A model generated the notes under the pieces. It ran no database searches. It was not told the origin of the DNA and was given only the letters and a program-made list of their open reading frames with translations. Source: Candidatus Sulfotelmatobacter sp. (GTDB lineage: Bacteria; Acidobacteriota; Terriglobia; Terriglobales; SbA1). Taken from it: a stretch of 14,614 nt of DNA. Both the position numbers and the translations under genes were made by a program. The DNA is taken from NCBI GenBank assembly GCA_030151135.1, contig JASLEQ010000361.1, positions 1 to 14,614 of the forward strand, given 5' to 3'. Below, one piece after another: positions 5,742 to 13,827 of the stretch (positions are counted from its first letter, which is position 1; every line of letters begins with the position of its first letter).

Positions 5742-7220
5742 CTATTCGGTTCTTGTTGTGTCTCCAATTCCGATGTTCTGATTGAGTCGCAGTAAGTTCG
5801 TGGGGTCGTACTTCCTTTTGATTTCCACCAAGCGAGCATAGTTGGCTCCATAGGCGGAGCGCACCAGCTGGTCGCTCGTATCACCCAGTTGGTTCACGTA
5901 GACCCCATGCGCAAAAGGCTGCAAATCGTTGCGGGTGGTCAGAACCCAATGCACAGCCGCGTCCTTCTCTTCTGCAGTGTCCCAGACACCCGTGATGTCG
6001 ATCTCGCAGCCCGGCTCTCGCAGAGCAAACGCCATATCACTAACGCGTACTCGGCTGATGGCGCCGCGCAGGGGCACAAGAATCAACTTGCATTTTGCTG
6101 GCACATCCTTCAGCGCCGTCGTAACTGCCGCGAGCACAGGCCCGCTGAGTTCGCGAACGAATACATTCGTTTGGAAATGGGCAACCGGCCTTTGAAGAAA
6201 CCCGCCTGCCGATTGTGCGTCGAGGTAGGATTGGACTCGAACCGTGTCCTCTTGCGGCCTCAGCGCACGAAGGCGCCTGATCAGGTCGATGCCCACTCGA
6301 GGCTCGCCACAATAACAAACGTCGATCCTGACTCTTGCACCTTGCCTCGACGGCATCAACTGGGCAAACGCGTCCATTTCATCGGGAGCATCCTCGAGAA
6401 ACCTGCTGAAGGCCTCAATGAGTTCTGCGGTGCCGGACGAAGCATAGAGCAGCGCTCCAGATAAGACCTGACCAACCGAATGGAGTTGATACTCCAACGC
6501 GGTAACAACCCCGAAGTTCCCTCCTCCTCCACGGATCGCCCAAAATAGGTCCGGATTGCTGGTCTGGCTCGCCTTGAGCTGCTTTCCATCGACTGTGACC
6601 ACTTCCGCCGAGCGCAGGTTGTCACACGCTGCACCATACTTGTCCATCAGCCGCCCTTCACCCCCGCCGAGTGTGAACCCGGCGATTCCGACCGTCGGAC
6701 AACCGCCCGACGTTGTCGCCAATCCATAGCGTTGGGTGGCCTGATCCAGATCCCGCACCAAGGCGCCTGCCTGCGCCACTGCCACCCGTCTTGTGCGATC
6801 AACCTCCACACGCCGAAATGATGAGAGGTCTACCACAACGCCACCATCACACATTCCATATCCCAGCCGGCTATGGCCTCCGCTGCGCACTGCCAGCGGC
6901 AGATGCTTGATCTGAGCAAACTCCAAAACACGCGCGACGTCCGATGGGGAAGTACAACGCACAATCACCGCGGGGTGACGATCAAACGCTCGATTGAAAA
7001 TCAGACGTGCCTCATCGTACTCGGCGCGATCCGGTGTGATTACCACGCCGGAGATCTTCCCAGCCAGCCTGTGGATGGACTCAGGATCAAGCGAGGCACC
7101 TGCCGTGGTGTATTCGTCTGAAACTGCACGAAGGTCTCGGGAGTACTTCAGCGGGCCAGCGTAAAAAGCAGCCGAAAAGATTGTTTGGCGAACGAATTGC
7201 CTTCGGCTGATCGCAGCCAT
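5742..7220 (-). CDS. Tat-exported FAD-linked oxidase of the berberine-bridge-enzyme type
   Basis: A complete 492-residue protein with start ATG 7218-7220 and AGGG a few bases upstream. The N-terminus SRRQFVRQTIFSAAFYAG (S5-R6-R7-x-F9) is a twin-arginine signal, so the folded flavoprotein is exported. The PCMH FAD-binding domain follows (about residues 75-255): RSGGHSRLGYGMCDGGVVVDLS with H116 in the position that carries the 8-alpha-histidyl FAD bond, then SGGCPTVGIAGFTLGGGEG with C174 in the position of the 6-S-cysteinyl bond. Both links in one protein are the mark of bicovalent flavin oxidases (berberine bridge enzyme, GOOX). The C-terminus YGANYARLVEIKRKYDPTNLLRLNQNI is the typical BBE end. 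It would oxidise a sugar, alcohol or aromatic substrate with O2; the substrate cannot be read from sequence. It is monocistronic, with its own promoter upstream. Confidence 0.9.
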   Translation of the reverse strand: MAAISRRQFVRQTIFSAAFYAGPLKYSRDLRAVSDEYTTAGASLDPESIHRLAGKISGVVITPDRAEYDEARLIFNRAFDRHPAVIVRCTSPSDVARVLEFAQIKHLPLAVRSGGHSRLGYGMCDGGVVVDLSSFRRVEVDRTRRVAVAQAGALVRDLDQATQRYGLATTSGGCPTVGIAGFTLGGGEGRLMDKYGAACDNLRSAEVVTVDGKQLKASQTSNPDLFWAIRGGGGNFGVVTALEYQLHSVGQVLSGALLYASSGTAELIEAFSRFLEDAPDEMDAFAQLMPSRQGARVRIDVCYCGEPRVGIDLIRRLRALRPQEDTVRVQSYLDAQSAGGFLQRPVAHFQTNVFVRELSGPVLAAVTTALKDVPAKCKLILVPLRGAISRVRVSDMAFALREPGCEIDITGVWDTAEEKDAAVHWVLTTRNDLQPFAHGVYVNQLGDTSDQLVRSAYGANYARLVEIKRKYDPTNLLRLNQNIGIGDTTRTE

Positions 7221-7286
7221 CTTGCCCTCTACCGCCTCTCTCCGACCCTCGATGACTGCCGGTGAGGCTTGAATCTGCAGAGCGAA

Positions 7287-7316
7287 ATTATGGCATGCTC
7301 ATATTGACCTGATCAA
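7287..7316 (-). promoter_or_regulatory. Promoter of the flavin oxidase gene
   Basis: On the minus strand, TTGATC (7316-7311) as -35 and CATAAT (7292-7287) as -10 are separated by 18 bases. A TG one base before the -10 makes it an extended -10 (TGCCATAAT). A transcript from here would have a leader of about 60 bases before ATG 7220. Confidence 0.5.
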
Positions 7317-7515
7317 TCGCTACCATGCCTCAGTTTGCTTTCACATCACTTCGAGCCGGAGTCTCCGACACAGATAGTTTCGAATCAAGCGATTGATCCC
7401 GCTCTCCACCTCCGTTGATGACTTCAGCCCTTACCGCTCACCGAGGACAAGAGAGGCGGCCTTGGGCGGGTCAGGTTACAATTTGGCGATAATGCGCTTG
7501 TCGAACGCGAGTGGG

Positions 7516-8978
7516 TTACAACGCAGGCTCTCCAAACCAAATGGTCATCGCGTCCGCGAGCCCCTGCTTAGTTCCGTTTCCTGCCCAGGCCACATAACCG
7601 TCGGGCCGAATCAGCACCGCACTGGGAGCATCGACCGCGCCGATTACCGGCAGTTCCCAGGGGCCATCGGATCTGGCTTTGATCAACTGAACGCGGTCTG
7701 CCCATCGAGAGATATCGATTCCGCCGGGCTCGCCAAAGTCGAGTAGCGCAGGTCGGGCCTTGTGCAGCAGAGCGAAAACCCGCAGCCGACCATCGGCGGT
7801 GACCAGGTCGAGATCGGGCATGCGACGTCCGAGTAATGGGTACCCTTCGCCGAGATCGTAATGAACATCCAGGCCCGACATCTCAGCGGCCAATCGCGCG
7901 CGCGGCTCGTCCATGCCCAGGAACAGCGAAATGTAATCGCCCAAAGCCTTCGTGTGATCGTCCGGACGGCGCAGTGCGGATTGCGCCATCGTGTTGCGCA
8001 GCACGCGGGCAGCGACCGGATGACGCTCGGCGTGGTACGTATCAAGCAGACTTTCGCGCGAAGTCCGTCTTACGACTTGGGCCAATTTCCATCCCAGATT
8101 CATCGCGTCCTGAACACCGATATTGAGTCCCTGTCCACCGAGCGGGGGATGGATATGCGCGGCATCACCCGCCAGCAGAATACGTCTGTCGCGGTAAGCC
8201 GCTGCTTGCCGGGTCATATCGGTAAACCTGGAGATCCAAGTGGGGCTGTGGATTCCATAATCTGTTCCGTATGCGGCGATCAACGCTTCACTCACGTCGC
8301 GCAGGTTTGGTTCCCTTACAGTTTCCACCTGCCGTTCAGTCACTACCAGCCCCACCCGCCGCCCATCGTTTAACTTACGGATAGCATGGGTACCAATCGC
8401 ATCGTGGCGAAAGCCCAATGCCGGCTCCTGGCGTGGTTCAACCTCAGCGATCAGCCAACTCGTCGTCGCATCTGATCCCGGGAACTCGATGCCGGCTGCT
8501 TTCCGGATCAGACTGCGTCCTCCGTCGCACCCGACGAGATACTCTGCCCGCAGGGACCTGCCGTCGGACAGCGCGACTTCAACACTGGATGACTCCTGCG
8601 CAAAACCTGTAACTTCACGTCCGCGATAGATCGGTACAGCCAATTCCTCGACCCAATTGGCCAGGATGCGCTCGCTCTGGTTCTGCCCCAGCCCAAGCAG
8701 GTACTTGTGCCGGGTGGGAAGTTCCGTAACATCCAGACGGACGCGACCGAAGCTCACCGCGGGATGCTTCTCGCCGCGCGCGATGAATCGATAGGCGATT
8801 CCCCGCTGGTCGAGCACCTCAAGTGTCCGAATGTGGAGTCCACCTGCGCGCGAACCGGTCAGTTCCTGGTTTCCCGCCGCTCGACAATGGCGACATCAAT
8901 ACTCGCCAACGCCAACTCGCCCGCCAACATCAGCCCGGTCGGCCCCCCTCCGGCGATTACTACGGCATGCTCCCTCAT
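7516..8978 (-). pseudogene. FAD-dependent aromatic monooxygenase with one frameshift
   Basis: From ATG 8978, with a GGTGG about five bases upstream, the first frame gives 39 residues, MREHAVVIAGGGPTGLMLAGE (FAD Rossmann motif GGGPTG) to VAIVERRETRN, then TGA at 8859-8861. One base more between about 8868 and 8871 would restore VERR-ET-QELTGSRAGGLHIRTLEVLDQRG and join the 433-codon frame. Joined length is about 487 residues, the normal size. Further motifs: YLVGCDGGRSLIRKAAGIEFPG (the DG motif) and ILLAGDAAHIHPPLGGQGLNIGVQDAMNLGWKLA (the GD motif). A C-terminal thioredoxin-like domain follows (GYPLLGRRMPDLDLV to the end). This is the UbiH/PheA-type class A flavin monooxygenase group that includes rifampicin monooxygenase and phenol or polyketide hydroxylases; substrate unknown. 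All else is intact, so this is either a very recent mutation or a sequencing error. A shortened protein from an internal start would lack the FAD ADP-binding motif. Confidence 0.85.
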
Positions 8979-9330
8979 CGTGCCACCCATTTCACAGGCT
9001 CCTTGCGTCAGGCGAAGATGATGCAGCATGTATGGGGGCTTGCCGCCACCTCCGGACCTCGCGATATCCTGTAAAGAGGAATTCTCCAAAGCACGTTGCG
9101 CAATTGGGATCAGATAATTCGCAAGGCGTCTGGCGAAGTCGCGGGCCAGCAAAACATCAGGTGTCGCCTCCAGCCCAGAACTTCGCTCCCCTCTGGAACT
9201 GCACCTCGGCGATGATGCGCAAGTTGTGTTCAGTAGAATCCGCCAACATCCTTTGCGTTGTCCGTTACCCTGAGACAGGACCGCCCGCTTGATCAGAAGG
9301 ATGCGGCCTGAATGAAGCGTTCGGTCCCAC
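8979..9330. other. Non-coding stretch
   Basis: About 350 bases between the monooxygenase start and the end of the small minus-strand gene. The minus-strand frame continues open upstream of the monooxygenase start to 9152, but its translation (with SGGGGKPPYMLHHLRL) looks random. No promoter, RNA gene or repeat could be supported here. Confidence 0.4.
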
Positions 9331-9675
9331 TCACTTCCCTTGAAGGCTCATCTCTGCGATATCCAAAAGCTGCTCAGGATTGCTGGTCGGGTTGTGTACG
9401 AACCCGAGGACTCTCGGCATGTCGCTGGTGGTGTTCCGGGTCATGCGGGCGTGAATCTCGTTGCCATGGATCAGTGTGCTGGATAGCGGAGGTTTCAAAC
9501 GCTTTAGCCATTGTTGCACTGCAATGATAGTCTTCACGGGCAGCCTAATCGGTGCAGTGACAGTGAACGCTATGGTTCGATCAACAGTCAGAGTCTGGGC
9601 AACGGCCGCCTTCACCTCGTTCAACAACCGATTGGCCACTCTATCGAATCGGAGGCGGATACCGGCTGCGGCCAT
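9331..9675 (-). CDS. Hypothetical protein (114 aa)
   Basis: ATG 9675 gives MAAAGIRLRFDRVANRLLNEVKAAVAQ, continuing TLTVDRTIAFTVTAPIRLPVKTIIAVQQWLKRL and ending LLDIAEMSLQGK. A strong AAGGAGG lies 11 bases upstream, and the frame is also open to GTG 9780. The pattern (basic amphipathic helix with spaced leucines, hydrophobic strand-like run, second basic helix) is protein-like, but I recognise no family. Part of the context (TIAFTVTAPIRLPVKT) has the feel of plant-or-animal-style inhibitor or binding proteins, with no real support. It has its own promoter candidate at 9797-9824. The chance that it is a real gene is a little above even. Confidence 0.5.
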   Translation of the reverse strand: MAAAGIRLRFDRVANRLLNEVKAAVAQTLTVDRTIAFTVTAPIRLPVKTIIAVQQWLKRLKPPLSSTLIHGNEIHARMTRNTTSDMPRVLGFVHNPTSNPEQLLDIAEMSLQGK

Positions 9676-9796
9676 ACGCCGAATTACCTCCTTCTCCGTG
9701 TTATCAGCGCTGGACAGTGAACCCTCCCCCCATCTGTCACACCCTTTCTTCGCACGGATAAGGTGCGGACAGTTCAGCACCGTAGGTCGATTTCTG

Positions 9797-9824
9797 TTTA
9801 TCTATCTGAAGACCCAATTGTCAA
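9797..9824 (-). promoter_or_regulatory. Promoter candidate for the 114-aa protein gene
   Basis: On the minus strand, a perfect TTGACA (9824-9819) and GATAAA (9802-9797) are separated by 16 bases. The -35 lies within a repeated CAATTG motif (CAATTG-T-CAATTG). The leader to ATG 9675 would be about 115 bases. Confidence 0.4.
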
Positions 9825-9936
9825 TTGTTGCCTCAGGCCATTGCGCTTGTCCAGCTTCTCACGGAGTGACTCGGCTTTCGCACTCGTTGGAATGAGCCGC
9901 GACTATCGCAGAAGGTGCGCGGTCGTTCGGAACATC

Positions 9937-9942
9937 TATACT
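9937..9942 (+). promoter_or_regulatory. Candidate -10 box upstream of the amidohydrolase
   Basis: TATACT (5 of 6 consensus) about 80 bases before the amidohydrolase start. No convincing -35 hexamer is placed at the right distance, so the call is tentative. Confidence 0.25.
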
Positions 9943-9948
9943 AGCGGC

Positions 9949-10026
9949 ATGGAGCAGCGGAAAATCGTGTTTCACGAGACTGCAGCGCCTTCTTCCAAAC
10001 TAGCCTTCCCGTTGGCTGCATGGTGA
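9949..10026 (+). CDS. Possible 25-aa leader peptide overlapping the amidohydrolase start
   Basis: ATG 9949 opens a 25-codon frame, MEQRKIVFHETAAPSSKL then AFPLAAW, that ends in TGA 10024-10026. The amidohydrolase ATG (10020-10022) lies inside its last codons (ATGGTGA arrangement). The amidohydrolase has no visible Shine-Dalgarno of its own, so ribosomes ending this short frame could restart there. The short frame also lacks a clear Shine-Dalgarno. This is a suggestion from the arrangement only. Confidence 0.25.
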   Translation: MEQRKIVFHETAAPSSKLAFPLAAW

Positions 10027-11414
10027 CAAGGACGCCTCTCTTTACGTGCATGCTCCTGGTCGTGCTTTCTCTTGCTGTTGCGCGTCGTTCCGTGGCCCAG
10101 ACTGGATCGCCGAAGCCATTTGCGCCGCCTAAAGCAGGGCTTCTGCTGATCCGCAATGCAGGTCTGATTGACGGCACTGGAGTCCCTCTGAGGGTAGGCA
10201 TGGATGTCTTGGTCCGTGGAGAGCGTATCGAAAGAATCTTCCCTGACGCGGACATCGACACCAAGCTGCTCGCCGAAGCGAAAGTTGTCTCAGTCGACGG
10301 ACAATTCCTCATTCCCGGGCTCATCGACGCCCACGTACACCTCGCCACTCCGCCGAACACACGGCAGGCCGAAGCGACTATGCGGCGGGATCTTTATGGT
10401 GGAGTTACAGCGGTGCGAGATATGGCGGACGACCTGCGCTCCGTCGGCGAACTCGCCCGAGCCAGTCTGGTGGGCGAAATTGCAGGACCTGACGTCTACT
10501 ACGCCGCCTTGATCGCTGGACCTCATTTTTTCGATGACGAGCGAGCCGTTCAGGTCTCCGCAGGCGGTGTGCCGGGGCATGTCCCATGGATGCAGGCAGT
10601 CGATGACGGCACAGACCTACCCCTTGCGATTTCTGAGGCCCGTGGCACCTACGCGACAGCAATCAAGCTCTATGGCGATCTTTCACCCGAGCTCGCCACA
10701 AGGATCACAGCGGAGGCTCATAAGCAGCACATGCTGGTCTGGGCGCATGCTACCCTCTACCCGGCTAAGCCATCCGAGGTGGTCGTTGCCGGCGTAGATA
10801 CCATCTCGCATGCCTGTCTTCTCGTGCGTGAACCGCAGGAGCATGTGCCAAGCTGGGCCGAGCCCCGCAAGCCTGTAGACCTCAAACCATTCCGCGACGG
10901 CCGCAATCCAGCCCTCGATGCGCTCTTCGCCGACATGGTACGGCGCGGAACCATCCTGGATGCAACTGTCTGGGCTTACAGCGCCGATACCTCCGGTTCT
11001 AATACGCTGCCACCTCTGCCTTCCGGAAGTTGCGACGATTCCGTCGGAGGCGCCATCACTGGTCAGGCGTACCGCGCAGGCGTGCTCATTGATGCCGGCA
11101 CAGACAACGTAGCGGATTCGACCGATCCCTGGCCGGATCTCTTTCATGAGCTTGCGATGCTCAGAGACAAGGCGGGAATGCCGAGTGGCGCCGTTCTGCA
11201 ATCGGCAACATTGATCGCCGCTCGCGCAACTGGCCAACAGCAACAGATGGGTAGCATCGAGCCCGGTAAGCTAGCGAATATGGTCGTACTCGCTCGCAAT
11301 CCGCTGACCGATCCCAATAATCTTCGATCGGTAACCATGACCATAAAACGCGGTCGGATCTTTGATCGAAGCACCTTTGTTCCTCTGCAGCCGGGAGACA
11401 TCACAGATCGTTGA
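10020..11414 (+). CDS. Exported metal-dependent amidohydrolase (imidazolonepropionase-like)
   Basis: A complete 464-residue protein. A Sec signal peptide (TPLFTCMLLVVLSLAVARR, cleavage about SVAQ/TG) places it in the periplasm or outside. The amidohydrolase fold is clear: N-terminal beta-sandwich LLLIRNAGLIDGTGVPLR, then FLIPGLIDAHVHL with metal ligands H105 and H107, AIKLYGD with K216 at the position of the carboxylated bridging lysine, VWAHATLY (H243), DTISHACL (H264), and the catalytic aspartate in LIDAGTDN (D362). The C-terminus MGSIEPGKLANMVVLARNPL is the standard closing motif. All residues for a binuclear metal site are present, so it should be active. Secreted relatives hydrolyse cyclic amides, dipeptides or Xaa-Pro-type substrates; the substrate is not readable here. 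No Shine-Dalgarno is seen before the ATG. Translation may be coupled to the overlapping short frame. Confidence 0.92.
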   Translation: MVTRTPLFTCMLLVVLSLAVARRSVAQTGSPKPFAPPKAGLLLIRNAGLIDGTGVPLRVGMDVLVRGERIERIFPDADIDTKLLAEAKVVSVDGQFLIPGLIDAHVHLATPPNTRQAEATMRRDLYGGVTAVRDMADDLRSVGELARASLVGEIAGPDVYYAALIAGPHFFDDERAVQVSAGGVPGHVPWMQAVDDGTDLPLAISEARGTYATAIKLYGDLSPELATRITAEAHKQHMLVWAHATLYPAKPSEVVVAGVDTISHACLLVREPQEHVPSWAEPRKPVDLKPFRDGRNPALDALFADMVRRGTILDATVWAYSADTSGSNTLPPLPSGSCDDSVGGAITGQAYRAGVLIDAGTDNVADSTDPWPDLFHELAMLRDKAGMPSGAVLQSATLIAARATGQQQQMGSIEPGKLANMVVLARNPLTDPNNLRSVTMTIKRGRIFDRSTFVPLQPGDITDR

Positions 11415-11456
11415 TCTGAGCTGATCGCCGTCGGACATCGTTTGGCGAGAACAGCC

Positions 11457-11471
11457 GTGGGTGTTGAAAAA
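11457..11471 (+). repeat. Terminal inverted repeat of the IS (3' side of the transposase)
   Basis: GTGGGTGTTGAAAAA matches the reverse complement of 12996-13010 with one mismatch. It lies about 60 bases beyond the last transposase stop. Confidence 0.7.
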
Positions 11472-11529
11472 GGCTGGCCGATTTACCGGGTAGATTGGAT
11501 TTCCGAACGTGTGATATTGAGTCCATCGC

Positions 11530-12924
11530 CTAGGCGGTGACCTTAGCCGGCCCCGCGGTCGGCGTGCTCAGGAACCGGACCAGGCGTTAGATGTTTTGCG
11601 CTGTGGCGGCCATGAAGAACTGCTCCTGAACGAACTTCAGCCTGCGTAAGCGGAGACGGTGTAGGCCGATGCGGCCCTTCAGCTCTGCAAACAGCGCTTC
11701 GACCTTCTTCCGCTGACGCTATGCCTGCGCGAACTCCGGAGTATGCCAGAGATCGAGCGCCCTTTGCCGAGCGGCTTCGTTCATGTGGATGGCAAGCAAA
11801 CGAAATGGCCCTCTAGTGCACTGAGACTTGAGGTGACATGGACCGCACTTAGGGCGAGTTCCGATGTAAGCGAACGCGCGGTTGCTGTCGTTCCGACCGC
11901 CATAGTTCAGTTGCTGGCCCGCAGGACAGAGGTAGCTGTTGCTTTCAGGCTGGTAGGTGAAGCGCTCCGGGCCGAACAGCGGACTTCTCGTGCGAGAGAC
12001 AGCATCGCGCGTCGGCATTGTACGGCGTGATCTGTCGGTCCATCAGCCACTGCTACAGTTCACCATTGCCGTAGCTAGCATCGGCGGCGATGGACTGAGG
12101 ACTCTTATCTTGCCACTGCGTGAACCGAGCGATCATCTTCTCAGCAGCTCTGGATTCCTCGCTGAGGCGGGCACCCGTCGCTTGCACGCCGACGATGATG
12201 CAGCTGTGATTGTCCACGAGGTAGTTTGTTGTTGTAGCCCATCCGTGCTGGCGTGCCGCCTTGGTTGCATACGTCGAGTCCGGATCCGTGGTGGAAACCT
12301 TATCCTGGCTGTGCGTCGGTTCCATTACTGGGTTCTGCGCATTCAGTGCAGTGAGCCACTCAGAACCGTTCGATTCACTTGCGCGGCCTCTGCCAGTTGC
12401 TCTCTCCGGATGCGGCTTCCCTTAGAGGTATTCGCCTCAACGAACGTTCCGTCTACCGACAGCTTGTCTCCGCGTACCAGGCCTACTTCCAAACACTGGG
12501 CCACGATGGGTTCGAACATCTGCCCAAACAACTTCGATTCATGGAAACGCCCATGGCGATTCTCTGAAGACGTGGAGTGATGAGGAATCCCCTGATCGAA
12601 GTCTAGTCCAATGAACCAGCGCCACGCCAGATGCATGCGCAACTCTTCTACAAACTTGCGCTCGCTGCTAATCCGGTACGGATAGCCGATCAGCACGATT
12701 CGCAGCAGCAACTCCGGATCGATCGAAGGCCGGCCGGTATCGCTGTGGCTGTCCTTCAGTTGCTCACGAACGAACCTGAAGTCGATGTACGTGTCGATCA
12801 ACCGAAACAAGTGGTTTGCTGGAACCTGATCTTCCAAACGGAAGTAGTAGGACAGCGGTTCCGAACGCGCGTGCTGGCCCATCATGAGCGTTCGTCCTCC
12901 TTCAATGGCAATCCGCAACAACAT
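11530..12924 (-). pseudogene. IS1182-family DDE transposase, broken
   Basis: The minus strand reads as one transposase in three successive pieces. Frame A (12924-12343, or from ATG 12885) holds PLSYYFRLEDQVPANHLFRLID, DTGRPSIDPELLLRIVLIGYP and the first catalytic aspartate in LSVDGTFVEANTSKGSR. After a frameshift, frame B (12325-12053) holds QDKVSTTDPDSTYATK and the second aspartate in AADASYGNGEL. After another shift, frame C (12018-11719) holds MPTRDAVSRTRSPLFGPERF and the cysteine-rich YLCPAGQQLNYGG...CGPCHLKSQC. It then runs through an in-frame TAG (11719-11721) into RQRKKVEALFAELKGRIGLHR, with the catalytic glutamate, and through a TAA (11587-11589) to the final TAG at 11530. All DDE residues are still present, but two frameshifts and two nonsense codons abolish the protein. 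Confidence 0.88.
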
Positions 12925-12995
12925 GATCGAACTATGCTGCTATGCGGCTTTCATTGCCACGGGAATCGCATCAGAATCACTCAATGCGCATCGAG

Positions 12996-13010
12996 TTTCT
13001 CAACACCCAC
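12996..13010 (-). repeat. Terminal inverted repeat of the IS (5' side of the transposase)
   Basis: Reads GTGGGTGTTGAGAAA on the minus strand, with 14 of 15 positions identical to the repeat at 11457-11471. It lies about 70-125 bases upstream of the possible transposase starts. Confidence 0.7.
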
Positions 13011-13079
13011 ACAGGCTTTCGCTGCCAGGAGATCGGGGTCAAGCATTCGGAACTTCGCCGTAATGCTTGATCGCCGTGC

Positions 13080-13643
13080 TCAGACCACCCTTAGGTGGGA
13101 CCCCCGCCGAACCTCTGCTCCCGGCACGTGTTCGTCCTGCATCGCTGCAGCTCTGATGGCCTCGGCGTTCGGTCTTTTCTCTTGAACGGACGACTCCAGA
13201 GCCATCGCAAGCTGGTCGGGCAGCAGAGACAGGACAGTCTGCCAAACCGTTCCATCAATTCGCGCGTTGATTCGGCAGTAGCACCAAGGTAATGCCGCCT
13301 CATTCACGATCCGCACCGAGTCCTGGCTGTTCTTCTGTGCGCGCAGCGTAAATTGCTGACCTTCAATCTTCTTCAGGTCCCGGCTCAACAGGTAGTAGAG
13401 CGCCATATTCTTGGTTCGTTCGATCTTGCCGGCTGCGGCACGGGCGCGGTCACTCAGACGCGTAGCCTCGCTGCGGCAGAACTGTTCGCGGGCTTCCATC
13501 ATTCGAACGAATCGGCCGATCCGATCGACCTTCTCTCCACGCGCCTCGCAGAATTCCTGGAAACGCGCTGTCAGTTCCTCTGACGGCTCACCTTCAACCT
13601 CAATTTGCAGCTCGATCTCTTCCAGAAGGGTGTCCAATTCCAT
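13080..13643 (-). CDS. Siphovirus Gp157-family protein
   Basis: A complete 187-residue protein from ATG 13643. It has an acidic helical N-terminus (MELDTLLEEIELQIEVEGEPSEELTARFQEFCEARGEKVDRIGRFVRMMEAREQFCRSEA), a basic heptad-patterned middle (ATRLSDRARAAAGKIERTKNMALYYLLSRDLKKIEGQQFTLRAQKN) and a C-terminal part ending VPGAEVRRGSHLRVV. The order and motifs (KIEGQQFTLRAQKNSQDSVRI, KRPNAEAIRAAA) match the Gp157 family of siphoviruses (PF05565), first described in a phage of Streptococcus thermophilus, where it was linked to phage resistance. Copies also occur alone in bacterial chromosomes. The N-terminal two thirds is probably coiled coil. No other phage gene is visible in the window, and the IS ends about 70 bases downstream of its stop. 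The Shine-Dalgarno is weak (AGAAAG). Confidence 0.82.
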   Translation of the reverse strand: MELDTLLEEIELQIEVEGEPSEELTARFQEFCEARGEKVDRIGRFVRMMEAREQFCRSEATRLSDRARAAAGKIERTKNMALYYLLSRDLKKIEGQQFTLRAQKNSQDSVRIVNEAALPWCYCRINARIDGTVWQTVLSLLPDQLAMALESSVQEKRPNAEAIRAAAMQDEHVPGAEVRRGSHLRVV

Positions 13644-13781
13644 ATCAATTTCAACTTTCTGGGGCTAAACTGATCTCGACGAGCGCATTGGCTTGCAAAT
13701 ACCAATCGGGTTTGCTTGATGGCTCCGTGACTGCGGACCCAGGGAGTGCCTTGGTATTAGCAGGCATAAGCACCCGAAGTG

Positions 13782-13790
13782 TGATCTAAT
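13782..13790 (+). promoter_or_regulatory. Extended -10 promoter of the alpha/beta hydrolase gene
   Basis: TGATCTAAT at 13782-13790 contains TG, one base, then TCTAAT (5 of 6 match to TATAAT). This extended -10 can work without a good -35. A transcript start near 13797 would leave about 30 bases before ATG 13828. Confidence 0.45.
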
Positions 13791-13827
13791 TGCCGGGCAT
13801 TAACTGCCAACGGTCAAAGGAGTCCAC

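Larger units (their letters stand above)
11457..13010 (-). mobile_element. Decayed IS1182-family insertion sequence
   Basis: The element is bounded by GTGGGTGTTGAAAAA (11457-11471) and the complement of GTGGGTGTTGAGAAA (12996-13010), terminal inverted repeats matching at 14 of 15 positions. It encloses a single transposase reading on the minus strand. The length of about 1.55 kb and repeats with a GTGTTGA core fit the IS1182 family. The transposase carries frameshifts and stops, so the copy cannot move by itself. ACAG occurs at 11451-11454 and at 13011-13014 and might be a 4-bp target duplication, if the left end lies two bases further out. Confidence 0.8.

Noticed and set aside
7474..7521. 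Direct repeat GGTTACAA at 7474-7481 and 7514-7521, spaced 40 bases
   Set aside because: Two 8-base copies only, with no extension and no third copy, one of them overlapping a stop codon. Chance is likely.
10683..11243. 186-codon minus-strand ORF inside the amidohydrolase
   Set aside because: Shadow of a gene whose metal-binding motifs are all present on the plus strand.
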